Notes under the pieces: model-generated
The model's input: only the letters and a program-made list of their open reading frames with translations
The model's database searches: none
Told to the model about the DNA's origin: nothing
Origin: Thiovulum sp. ES
GTDB taxonomy: Bacteria > Campylobacterota > Campylobacteria > Campylobacterales > Thiovulaceae
Assembly (NCBI GenBank): GCA_000276965.1
Contig: AKKQ01000014.1
Coordinates: 1-37,120, forward strand
Direction: 5' to 3'
Length of the DNA stretch: 37,120 bases
Program-made: the position numbers and the translations under genes
Part shown: in pieces, positions 9,643 through 16,790 of the stretch
Layout: every line of letters starts with the position of its first letter
How positions within the stretch are numbered: position 1 is the stretch's first letter

Positions 9643-10179
9643 ATGGTAAAAATTGGAATTGTTACAGTTTCTGATAGAGCGAGTGCAGGAATTTACGATG
9701 ATATTTCAGGAGAGGCAATTAAGGAGACTTTGAACGATTATTTAAAAACTTCTTGGACTTCAGAATATAGACTTGTGCCAGACGAACAGGATCAAATTGA
9801 AAATGCACTTGTTGAATTGTGCGATGAGGCCGGATGTAATTTGATTGTTACAACTGGTGGAACTGGACCTGCAAAACGAGATATTACACCTGAGGCAACT
9901 TTGAGTGTTTGCCAAAAAGAGATGATTGGTTTCGGCGAATTAATGAGAAGTGCAAGTTTAAAATATGTCCCAACTGCTATTCTTTCACGACAAACTGCGG
10001 GAATTCGTGAGGGAGAAAAAAATAGTGCATTAATTGTAAATCTTCCTGGAAAACCAAAAGCTATCCGTGAAAACCTTGATGCTGTTTTTCCAGCTATTCC
10101 ATACTGTATCGACCTCATCGACGGTTACTATCTTGAGACAAATGAAGATGTTATTAAAGCTTTTAGACCAAAAAAGTAG
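9643..10179 (+). CDS. mogA: MogA, molybdopterin adenylyltransferase
   Basis: 178 residues of the MoCF-binding family. It adenylates molybdopterin before molybdenum insertion in molybdenum cofactor synthesis. The family signature TTGGTGPAKRDITPEAT lies near residues 69-85, followed by GFGELMR. Length and start (VKIGIVTVSDRASAG) fit MogA rather than MoaB. The start is supported by AGGAAAATAG upstream. It is a single gene followed by a transposon remnant. Confidence 0.93.
   Translation: MVKIGIVTVSDRASAGIYDDISGEAIKETLNDYLKTSWTSEYRLVPDEQDQIENALVELCDEAGCNLIVTTGGTGPAKRDITPEATLSVCQKEMIGFGELMRSASLKYVPTAILSRQTAGIREGEKNSALIVNLPGKPKAIRENLDAVFPAIPYCIDLIDGYYLETNEDVIKAFRPKK
10110..10120. repeat. perfect copy of the CGATGAGGTCG motif (reverse orientation)
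   Basis: Inside mogA, read as I-D-L-I-D. Confidence 0.8.
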
Positions 10180-10244
10180 CTAGTTCTTAAAATCAGAGAT
10201 TTTGATTCCGCTTTACCGAACAAACTACAAAAACGATCTTTGTT

Positions 10245-10485
10245 GACATACTCCCCATAGCTAAAGCTAGGGGATTCTGTTTCATCAAGAAAAGCCTAAT
10301 AATTAGGTCTTACTTTCTCTCCACAAGAGTTGATGCCCCAACTCAAATTTATATCCGAGATTTTACCCTTCGCGATATTTTCAATACAAATTATACATAA
10401 AATTATTTCAAGTGGATAAATCCACTATCATAATTTTAAAGCCTTATATCCCCATAGCTAAAGCTAGGGGCTTTACGGCTTGTTT
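10245..10485 (-). mobile_element. remnant of an IS200/IS605-family element (TnpB tail and end hairpins)
   Basis: This fills most of the 342-base gap between mogA and purS. A 21-base palindromic unit (stem CCCC-TAGC/GCTA-GGGG type) occurs twice in direct orientation, at 10253-10273 and 10450-10470. On the minus strand, 10373-10296 encodes ISDINLSWGINSCGEKVRPNY, then a stop, then AFLDETESP. This resembles the C-terminus of TnpB, with its CGE...RP and DETESP pieces. A third small hairpin AGTGGA-TAAA-TCCACT is at 10411-10426, as in the subterminal ends of this family. No transposase is left, so the unit is a decayed or miniature derivative. Confidence 0.65.
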
Positions 10486-10521
10486 TGGTAAAATCTCAAT
10501 TATTTAATAGAGGTTTGTAGA

Positions 10522-10770
10522 ATGAAAGCAATTGTAAATATTTATTTAAAAGAGGGTGTATTAGATTCTCAGGGAAAAGCGGTTCATCATGCTTTAGATT
10601 CTCTTGGATTTAAAGAGAGTGTAAAAGATGTGAGAATTGGAAGACAAATTATTTTGAAATTGGCGACCTCATCAGAGAGTGAAGCAAGAGAAGAAGCTAC
10701 AAAGATGTGTGAAGAGCTTCTTGCAAACACAGTGATTGAAGATTACACAATTGAGTTAGAGAATGAGTAA
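10522..10770 (+). CDS. purS: PurS, phosphoribosylformylglycinamidine synthase subunit
   Basis: 82 residues, the usual PurS length. It bridges PurQ and PurL in the three-protein FGAM synthase of purine synthesis. Recognisable features are the start AIVNIYLKEGVLDSQGKAVHHAL and the downstream DVRIGRQIILKL. The stop overlaps the purQ start by 8 bases, so the two are translationally coupled. purL is not in the window. Confidence 0.95.
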   Translation: MKAIVNIYLKEGVLDSQGKAVHHALDSLGFKESVKDVRIGRQIILKLATSSESEAREEATKMCEELLANTVIEDYTIELENE

Positions 10771-11437
10771 AAGAGTTGGAATTATTCAATTTCCAGGGAC
10801 AAACTGCGAATTGGATACAAAATATGCTTTTGAGAAAGCTGGATTTGAAACAGAAATTATTTGGCACAAAGATAATTTGGGTGATTTTGATTTAATTGTT
10901 CTTCCAGGTGGATTTAGTTATGGAGACTATTTAAGAAGTGGGGCGATTGCTCGTTTTTCTCCAATTATGAAAAATATTGAAAGTTTCGCAAAAAATGGAG
11001 GAAAAGTTCTTGGAATCTGTAACGGTTTCCAAGTTCTTGTTGAATCAAATCTTCTTCCTGGTGCGATGAAGAGAAATGATGATTTACATTTTATTTCAAA
11101 ACATCACAATATTAAAGTTAGAAATAATGAGAATGCTTTTCTTTCAAAAACTGAAAAAGATGAAGTCTTAAATATTCCAATTGCTCATGCTGAAGGAAAT
11201 TTCTATATCGATGAGGTCGGACGAAAAGAGCTTTGGGAAAATGATCAAGTTCTACTAACTTATTGTGATGAGAATGGAAATGATTTAAACCCAAATGGTT
11301 CAGTCGATTCAATTGCGGGAATTTGCAACAGAGAGAAAAATGTTTTTGGACTTATGCCTCACCCAGAAAGAGCCGTAGATTCTATTTTAGGTAGTGAAGA
11401 TGGAATTAAAATGGTTGAAGGATTTTTAAATGTCTAA
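10763..11437 (+). CDS. purQ: PurQ, phosphoribosylformylglycinamidine synthase glutaminase subunit
   Basis: 224 residues of class I glutamine amidotransferase type. It supplies ammonia for FGAM synthase. The nucleophile Cys86 lies in LGICNGFQVL, and the catalytic His and Glu lie in LMPHPERA near the C-terminus. It begins with VGIIQFPGTNCELDT, typical for PurQ. It overlaps purS at its start and the ParA-like gene by 8 bases at its end, so all three are probably one transcript. Confidence 0.96.
   Translation: MSKRVGIIQFPGTNCELDTKYAFEKAGFETEIIWHKDNLGDFDLIVLPGGFSYGDYLRSGAIARFSPIMKNIESFAKNGGKVLGICNGFQVLVESNLLPGAMKRNDDLHFISKHHNIKVRNNENAFLSKTEKDEVLNIPIAHAEGNFYIDEVGRKELWENDQVLLTYCDENGNDLNPNGSVDSIAGICNREKNVFGLMPHPERAVDSILGSEDGIKMVEGFLNV
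11209..11219. repeat. perfect copy of the CGATGAGGTCG motif
   Basis: Inside purQ, read as I-D-E-V-G. Confidence 0.8.
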
Positions 11438-12230
11438 GATTTTAATCTTAAATGCAAAAGGAGGGGTTGGAAAATCAACAATTTCAATGCAAGTTGTTGT
11501 TCCATATCTCTATTTGCGAAATGAAAAAAGTGTTGTAAATTATTACGAATTTGATGACGAAAATGAAGATAGCAAAAGTTTTATAAACTCAAAACTTGTA
11601 AATTCAAACCAAATTAAAGTTGTTGATAGTAACTTACGGGAAATCATTGCAGATATTGTTCTTCGTGATGAAACAATGTGTATTGATGTTGGTGCAAACA
11701 AGACAACAAGTTATTTTGTCCAGTCGCTTATTGATAGCGGTATGATTGATGCAGTTGATTTAATTATTATTCCTCTTGCTGATGGCGAACTTGATGCGAT
11801 AAATGCAGTCGAGCTTTATTACAAAATCAAAGAGTCAAAAGGTGATGTAAAAGTTCTTTTTATTCTCAATCGACATAATGAAACTCGAGATTTATATTCG
11901 CAATTTGATATTTTTCTCGGAGACAAACGAGGCTTTTTTGACACAAAAGGTTTAATTGAAAATGTTGCTGAAGATGACAAAAATTTTGAAACTCTTTCAG
12001 ATAGCGACACAATTAAATATTGCCGAAGTTTTGGAACGACTGTTTGGGAACTTGCAAATCTTGATCGAGACCTTTCAGCACAATTAAGAGAAGCAATCAA
12101 AGATAAAAAAGATAAAAAAGAGATAAAAATGCTAAGTTTTAAAAAAGCTCTTAAAGGTGATTGTGAAATTTTCTTAAAGAAAAGCTTGAGTCCAATTTTT
12201 GAGAAAATAGATTCTCTAATCGGAGAGTAG
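11430..12230 (+). CDS. ParA/MinD-like P-loop ATPase of unknown role
   Basis: 266 residues. The deviant Walker A motif KGGVGKST is at residues 10-17, and a CIDVGANKTT stretch corresponds to the Walker A'/switch region. There is no DNA-binding N-terminal extension and no adjacent parB. The C-terminal 70 residues are very lysine-rich and specific to this protein. It is wedged between purQ and ribBA with overlapping or abutting ends, so it is expressed with metabolic genes. It looks more like plasmid-type partition ATPases than the chromosomal ParA/Soj or MinD. Role unknown. Confidence 0.75.
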   Translation: MSKILILNAKGGVGKSTISMQVVVPYLYLRNEKSVVNYYEFDDENEDSKSFINSKLVNSNQIKVVDSNLREIIADIVLRDETMCIDVGANKTTSYFVQSLIDSGMIDAVDLIIIPLADGELDAINAVELYYKIKESKGDVKVLFILNRHNETRDLYSQFDIFLGDKRGFFDTKGLIENVAEDDKNFETLSDSDTIKYCRSFGTTVWELANLDRDLSAQLREAIKDKKDKKEIKMLSFKKALKGDCEIFLKKSLSPIFEKIDSLIGE

Positions 12231-13262
12231 ATGGGAGCAATTACTAGAGTAAAAGAGGCGATTGAGTCTATAAAAAATGGTGAAATTGTTGTCATGATTG
12301 ACGACGAGGATCGAGAAAACGAGGGTGATCTTGTTTATGCTTCAACTTTTAGCACTGCGGAAAAAGTAAATTTTTTAGCAACTTATGGAAAAGGTTTGAT
12401 TTGTGTTGCTCTTCCTGATAGTGATGCAAAGCGATTAAATCTCTATCCAATGGTTGATAAAAACACCTCATCGTATGAGACTGCTTTTACAGTTTCTGTT
12501 GATGCAAAAGATGCTCTTACAGGAATTTCTGCTGGTGAAAGAGATATGACAATCCAGATTCTTGCAAATCCTCTAGCACAAGCTGATGAACTTGTTAGAC
12601 CAGGGCATATTTTCCCACTTATCGCAAAAGATGGCGGAACTCTTGTTAGAACAGGGCATACAGAGGGTTCTGTTGATTTGTGTCGTCTCTCTGGAGTTGT
12701 TGAAAGTGCTGTTATTTGCGAAATTATGCGAGACGATGGTGAAATGGCTCGGCGAGACGATTTGATGAAATTTAGCAAAGATCACAATCTTAAAATTGTA
12801 TATATCTCTGATATTGTCGAATACAGACTTCAAAATGAGACTCTTGTTACAAAGGTTTCTGAAAATGAAGAAGAGCTTTTTGAGACAAAAGTTTCAAAAT
12901 TTATTTTCAAAGATCATCAAAATCTCGAACACACTGCAATCCGTTTTTATGGAAAACACTCAACAACAAATTTACGAGTTCATCACATTGGTAGTGATGT
13001 TGAACTTTTGACAAATTCCAAAAAATATTCTCTTCTTGAAAAATCTATCGATTACTTAAAAGGGAATGGCGGAATTCTTCTTTTCCTCTCTTCTTCTGAA
13101 AAATCAAAAGAGACAATCAAAGAGTTCGGAATTGGAGCACAAATACTTAAAAATATGGGTGTCAAAAAAATTCATATGCTTTCTGAAAAACGGAATCGAG
13201 ATTTAGAATTTGTTGGGATTCACGGTTTTGGTTTGGAAATTCTTGAGAATATAATTCTTTAA
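12231..13262 (+). CDS. ribB: RibBA: 3,4-dihydroxy-2-butanone 4-phosphate synthase with degenerate GTP cyclohydrolase II domain
   Basis: 343 residues. The N-terminal domain (1-205) is an intact DHBP synthase of riboflavin synthesis: the acidic metal site DDEDRENEGD at 24-33, RPGHIFPL and RTGHTEGSVDLCRL. The C-terminal domain (about 210-343) has the GTP cyclohydrolase II fold pattern (AIRFYG, LRVHH, FGIGAQIL, GFGLEIL) but lacks the three zinc-binding cysteines and the RGRGYD-type active site. It therefore probably cannot hydrolyse GTP, and a separate RibA is expected. A similar degenerate RibBA is known in other Campylobacterota. The gene starts directly behind the ParA-like stop codon. Confidence 0.92.
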   Translation: MGAITRVKEAIESIKNGEIVVMIDDEDRENEGDLVYASTFSTAEKVNFLATYGKGLICVALPDSDAKRLNLYPMVDKNTSSYETAFTVSVDAKDALTGISAGERDMTIQILANPLAQADELVRPGHIFPLIAKDGGTLVRTGHTEGSVDLCRLSGVVESAVICEIMRDDGEMARRDDLMKFSKDHNLKIVYISDIVEYRLQNETLVTKVSENEEELFETKVSKFIFKDHQNLEHTAIRFYGKHSTTNLRVHHIGSDVELLTNSKKYSLLEKSIDYLKGNGGILLFLSSSEKSKETIKEFGIGAQILKNMGVKKIHMLSEKRNRDLEFVGIHGFGLEILENIIL

Positions 13263-13265
13263 ATT

Positions 13266-13579
13266 GAGAGTAGAGTAAGCTGGGTTCTGTTTTAAGCAAC
13301 TATTTATCTAGCCTCTATTTTACAATAGAGATCAAGCGAGAAAATTTTAAGATTGTAGAGCTTATACCAACTTTCTCTTGCTATGGGTTGGGTTTATACA
13401 GCTCCTAAAATCGCTTAAAGGACTGGTAGGCTCTTACCCTACCGTTTCACCATCGCCTTTCGGCAGACTACTCTCTGTTACACTGTCCCTCACCTCACGG
13501 TGGCTATCCGTTAGATAGAACCCTGCTCTACTATAGCCCAGACTTTCCTCTTGTCTCCAAGCAGTTGCCTTCTACTCTC
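13266..13579 (-). ncRNA. rnpB: RNase P RNA (bacterial type A)
   Basis: Catalytic RNA of tRNA 5' maturation. On the minus strand the 5' end GAGAGTAGAAGGCAACTGCT can pair with the 3' end CTACTCTC to form P1. Conserved cores are visible: GAGGAAAGTC with GGGC just after (P4 5' side), GCCACCGTGAGG, GCAGACTACTC-type and GGTGAAACGGTAGGGTAAGAG regions in the middle, and CAGAACCCAGCTTACTC near the 3' end (P4 3' side). It lies between ribBA (convergent) and a small exported protein gene. Confidence 0.95.
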
Positions 13580-13643
13580 TTAAAAATAATTGTATCAAAA
13601 AAATTTTTTGCTTGGTTTTGTTTTCTCGTTTTATAAAAATATA

Positions 13644-14048
13644 TTATTCAGAATTTAATAATTTATGTTTTTTAGGAAATTTTAAAATTTTGACCTCATC
13701 GTCTCTTACCAATTTTACAAAATCTTTTCCAATTTTAGAAATCTTATAATCGTTACAAAATTGATGGAGTGAAAACCATTCCCCAGAAATTTTCGCTCTC
13801 TCGTTAAAAATAGTTTCCAATTTAAGCTTTTTTTCTCTTTTGATTTCTACTTTTGGAATTTTTAAAATTATATTTTCTGTTGTATTCTTTTCTCTAAAAA
13901 ATGGATCTGGAATTTGTAAGTTTATGATGTTTTCTCGTTCGGAAATGAGTTTTTGAATTCTCTTTCTGGTATCTTCTAAAAAGTTATCTCCCCAAATTTG
14001 AGGAGAAAATAAGAGACTAAAAATTATCTTCTGGACTACTTTCCTCAT
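13644..14048 (-). CDS. small exported protein, unknown
   Basis: 134 residues with a plausible N-terminal signal (KVVQKIIFSLLFSPQIWGD). The remainder is basic and rich in Lys, Glu and Ile. No domain is recognised. It overlaps the preceding REC-RHH regulator gene by 32 bases and is the last gene of the lpxD-to-13644 series. The central segment SGEWFSLHQFCNDYKISKI looks folded but is not assignable. Low GC tracts do not set it apart from its neighbours. Confidence 0.5.
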   Translation of the reverse strand: MRKVVQKIIFSLLFSPQIWGDNFLEDTRKRIQKLISERENIINLQIPDPFFREKNTTENIILKIPKVEIKREKKLKLETIFNERAKISGEWFSLHQFCNDYKISKIGKDFVKLVRDDEVKILKFPKKHKLLNSE

Positions 14049-14601
14049 GATAAAATTCTCTTAATGCTCTGATGACAATTGCATTCTTTGAAACACTCTC
14101 ATCTTTTGCTGAATTACTAACTTTCTCATAAATATCAATTGGTAAAGAGATTGAAAAAGTCTTTGTCTCAACTTTTTTTCTCTTTTTTACAATATCAACA
14201 ATCGCAGAAAGAAGCTCAATTGTTTTGCTTGTATCAACTGGTTTTTGAATAAAACTATTTACACCGATTTCAATTGTTTCAGAAATTTTTGTAATATCGT
14301 TACTTGCTGAAATAATTACAATGATTTGTCGCGGTTCAATCTCTCGTATTTTTCGAGAAAGTGCAATTCCGTCCATTCCATCCATAATAATATCAACAAA
14401 AACAACATCAGGCTTATACTCTTTATAAACTTCTAAACCCTCTTTCCCATTAAAACTTGAATAGACATGAGAAAAAAAGTTTGAAAAAGTTGAAGTTAAA
14501 ATCTGATTCGCCTCTTTTTCATCTTCAACAACCATCGCTGTTAATTTTTTCGTCTCTTCAGAAATCTTTATTAAATCGCTATTTCCTGCCATTTTTCTCA
14601 C
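14017..14601 (-). CDS. response regulator: REC domain with C-terminal ribbon-helix-helix
   Basis: 194 residues from GTG 14601; ATG 14592 (191 residues) is also possible. The receiver domain has the acidic pair E26-D27, phosphoacceptor D70 (VVFVDIIMDGMDG), the Ser/Thr switch region near S98-S100 (VIISAS) and K120 (IQKP). After it, residues 148-185 (FSISLPIDIYEKVSNSA... NAIVIRALREFYHE) match a MetJ/Arc/CopG-type ribbon-helix-helix, a DNA-binding fold not usual for output domains. It may be a phosphorylation-controlled repressor. No histidine kinase is adjacent. It overlaps the 72-aa gene upstream by 4 bases (GTGA). Confidence 0.8.
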   Translation of the reverse strand: MRKMAGNSDLIKISEETKKLTAMVVEDEKEANQILTSTFSNFFSHVYSSFNGKEGLEVYKEYKPDVVFVDIIMDGMDGIALSRKIREIEPRQIIVIISASNDITKISETIEIGVNSFIQKPVDTSKTIELLSAIVDIVKKRKKVETKTFSISLPIDIYEKVSNSAKDESVSKNAIVIRALREFYHEESSPEDNF

Positions 14602-14816
14602 TTCTTTATGCTTTCTAAAGCTGAAATCACCTCATCTAAATTTCCATATGGAATATGAACTTTCCAATCTGGCTCTTCATCTGAAAGTGAAATCGCAATT
14701 GAAACAACAGCTTCACTACCTTTTCCATAAGGTTCAGTAATTTCACCAATCTGAATTTTGCCATCTTTTGTTCCAGCTAAAAGGAACTCTTTTGAAATTT
14801 CAATGTTTTTAGACAT
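14598..14816 (-). CDS. 72-residue conserved-looking small protein, unknown
   Basis: 72 residues, acidic, with no membrane segment. A visible pattern is LLAGTKDGKIQIGEITEPYGKGSEAV followed by an amphipathic C-terminal helix. It is coupled on both sides: it begins 3 bases after lpxD and its stop overlaps the response-regulator start. The coding assignment rests on the tight operon packing and the good length fit; the function is not recognised. Confidence 0.6.
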   Translation of the reverse strand: MSKNIEISKEFLLAGTKDGKIQIGEITEPYGKGSEAVVSIAISLSDEEPDWKVHIPYGNLDEVISALESIKK

Positions 14817-14819
14817 ATA

Positions 14820-15779
14820 TTATCCTTTAAAAAATTTTGCAATTTTGGCTTGAAGTTTTAGCCAAGTTTTATGTTCATATGCTGGATAACCAGAGAGATA
14901 TAAACCACTCTTTTTTATGTTTTTTGTAACTCCAGTTTTCCCTGTGATTGTTGTGAATGGTGCAATGCTTAAGTGTCCAGAAACAGCACTTTGTCCGCCC
15001 ATAACTACATTTCTACCAAGCTTACTTGAACCTGCAACACCACTTTGAGAAACAAGAACAGAACCTTCCCCAATTTCACAATTGTGTCCAATCTGAACAA
15101 GATTATCTATTCGACAACCTTTCCGAACAATTGTAGAGTTAAAAACAGCCCGATCAACTGTGCTATTTGCCCCAATTTCAACATCGTCTTCAATAACGAC
15201 ATTTCCATTTTGGTGAATTTTTATATGCTCTCCAAACTCATTTGTTGCAAATCCAAAACCATCACTACCAATAACAGATCCGCTATGAATTATAACACTT
15301 TTTCCTATAACAGATTCTTTGTAAATTGTAACATTTGGATAAATTAAAGAGTTTTCACCAATCTCTACACCGTCGCCAATATATGAGTTGTGCATAATTT
15401 TTGCACCCTTTCCAACAACAACACCAGAACCTAAAAAAACATTTTCGGCAATTTCACAATTTTCACCAACTTCTGGAGAGACCCTATCTTTCTGATCAAT
15501 TTCTACTGGAGATGAGAAAAATCCTGAAATTTTTGCAAGAGCTAAATATGGATTTTCAATAACAATTGGAATTACATTTTCTGGCACAGATTCTAAATTC
15601 TCTCTTGAAATAAGAACCGCAGAAACTTCTGTATTTTTTAAATCTTTAAGATAGTTTGAATTTTGTAAAAAAGAGAGTTCCCCTTTTTTACCACTTTGGA
15701 GAGAATTTAATTTTAAAATTTCAATATCTTCTCCAGAAAACTCAAAATCCAATTTTTTTGCAATTTCTGAAAGTAGCAT
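14820..15779 (-). CDS. lpxD: LpxD, UDP-3-O-acylglucosamine N-acyltransferase
   Basis: 319 residues if started at ATG 15779, which I prefer because GAGGAATTT precedes it closely and the product then begins MLLSEIAKKLDFEF as LpxD normally does. An upstream ATG at 15812 would add 11 residues without a ribosome-binding site. It transfers the second hydroxyacyl chain in lipid A synthesis. The N-terminal domain binds uridine. From about residue 95 on there are many left-handed hexapeptide repeats (for example ENVFLGSGVVVGKGAKI), and the catalytic His lies in LVQIGHNCEIG. This supports a Gram-negative envelope. Confidence 0.95.
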   Translation of the reverse strand: MLLSEIAKKLDFEFSGEDIEILKLNSLQSGKKGELSFLQNSNYLKDLKNTEVSAVLISRENLESVPENVIPIVIENPYLALAKISGFFSSPVEIDQKDRVSPEVGENCEIAENVFLGSGVVVGKGAKIMHNSYIGDGVEIGENSLIYPNVTIYKESVIGKSVIIHSGSVIGSDGFGFATNEFGEHIKIHQNGNVVIEDDVEIGANSTVDRAVFNSTIVRKGCRIDNLVQIGHNCEIGEGSVLVSQSGVAGSSKLGRNVVMGGQSAVSGHLSIAPFTTITGKTGVTKNIKKSGLYLSGYPAYEHKTWLKLQAKIAKFFKG

Positions 15780-15833
15780 AAATTCCTCATGTTTTGAAAA
15801 AAATTCTATCAAATTATTAAAACATATTTGAAA

Positions 15834-16790
15834 TTAGATTTTTGTATTTCTGATGAGGTAGAGCATTTTTCCAATTTCAAGTGTCTTGTCTCCGCTTTTG
15901 CCACTTTTCAGTCGTAAATCCTCTTTTGCAGTTAAATATAGCATTTGAGCAATTTTTTGTAGTGAAAACTTTTTTGCAAAAACTATTTTTTGATTTTCAA
16001 TTTCAGGAGGTAATTTTCGACCGAGAACAGAGAGAGAATCTAAACTTTTTTGCAATTCCAGAGAGGAACGAAATAAATAAATATCATGTAAATTTCTTTG
16101 CAAGATGGATAAAAATTCAATTTGATCAATTTCAAACTCTTCTAAAAGCTGAATACTCTTTTTCCAATCTCCAGTTTTAAAAAAGTGATTTGCAATTTTA
16201 TCGCCTTCGATTTCACCACTTTTTGAAACAACATTTTCAATTCCAATTTCTCGAACATTCTCAATTCCAAGATTTGAAATTTTTTGTAATTCGCCGTAGA
16301 TTTGAGACAAATCGCCACTTTTCAAATAGTATATTTTTTGGATCTCTTCAGGATTTAAAATTACATCTGCTTTTTGACTCTCTTCAAAGATAAATTGAAA
16401 ACTTTCATTGTAATCAGGTTTAAAAAAACGAGCAAAATTATCTCCAAAAGCTTTTTGGACTTCTCGACCATCGCCATAAAAAAGATAAAGTAGAAAATTG
16501 TCAGTTTTTGAAATCAATTTTCGTAACTCTTTCAAGTCTGAATTTGGAATTTTATTTTCAGATTTAAGAACAAGAAGAGTTTTATCGCCAAAAAGCGAAC
16601 CGCCTGAAAGAGTTGAACGAGCCGTTTGAAATTGATACTCAAAAGAGTAAATAACTTCGACCTCATCGGCATTATAATAATTTTTGATTTTCTCATAATA
16701 GTAATCGATGAAAAAGTTTTCACCAAAAAGCATCAAATCTCTTGGCAAATTCCCATCTATCATAATTTTTTCTAAACCCTGTCTATACAT
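15834..16790 (-). CDS. holA: DNA polymerase III delta subunit
   Basis: 318 residues. HolA opens the sliding clamp in the clamp-loader complex. The protein shows the divergent HolA pattern: an N-terminal RecA-like fold (LMLFGENFFIDYYYEKI, then LLVLKSENKIPNSDLKELRKL), a lid region and C-terminal helices (LLEEFEIDQIEFLSILQRNLHDIYLFR). No Walker motif is expected in delta. The start overlaps the end of priA by 8 bases, so the two replication genes are coupled. The family call depends on overall pattern rather than a catalytic motif. Confidence 0.85.
   Translation of the reverse strand: MYRQGLEKIMIDGNLPRDLMLFGENFFIDYYYEKIKNYYNADEVEVIYSFEYQFQTARSTLSGGSLFGDKTLLVLKSENKIPNSDLKELRKLISKTDNFLLYLFYGDGREVQKAFGDNFARFFKPDYNESFQFIFEESQKADVILNPEEIQKIYYLKSGDLSQIYGELQKISNLGIENVREIGIENVVSKSGEIEGDKIANHFFKTGDWKKSIQLLEEFEIDQIEFLSILQRNLHDIYLFRSSLELQKSLDSLSVLGRKLPPEIENQKIVFAKKFSLQKIAQMLYLTAKEDLRLKSGKSGDKTLEIGKMLYLIRNTKI
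16658..16668. repeat. perfect copy of the CGATGAGGTCG motif (reverse orientation)
   Basis: Inside holA; on the coding strand it is read as A-D-E-V-E. Confidence 0.8.
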
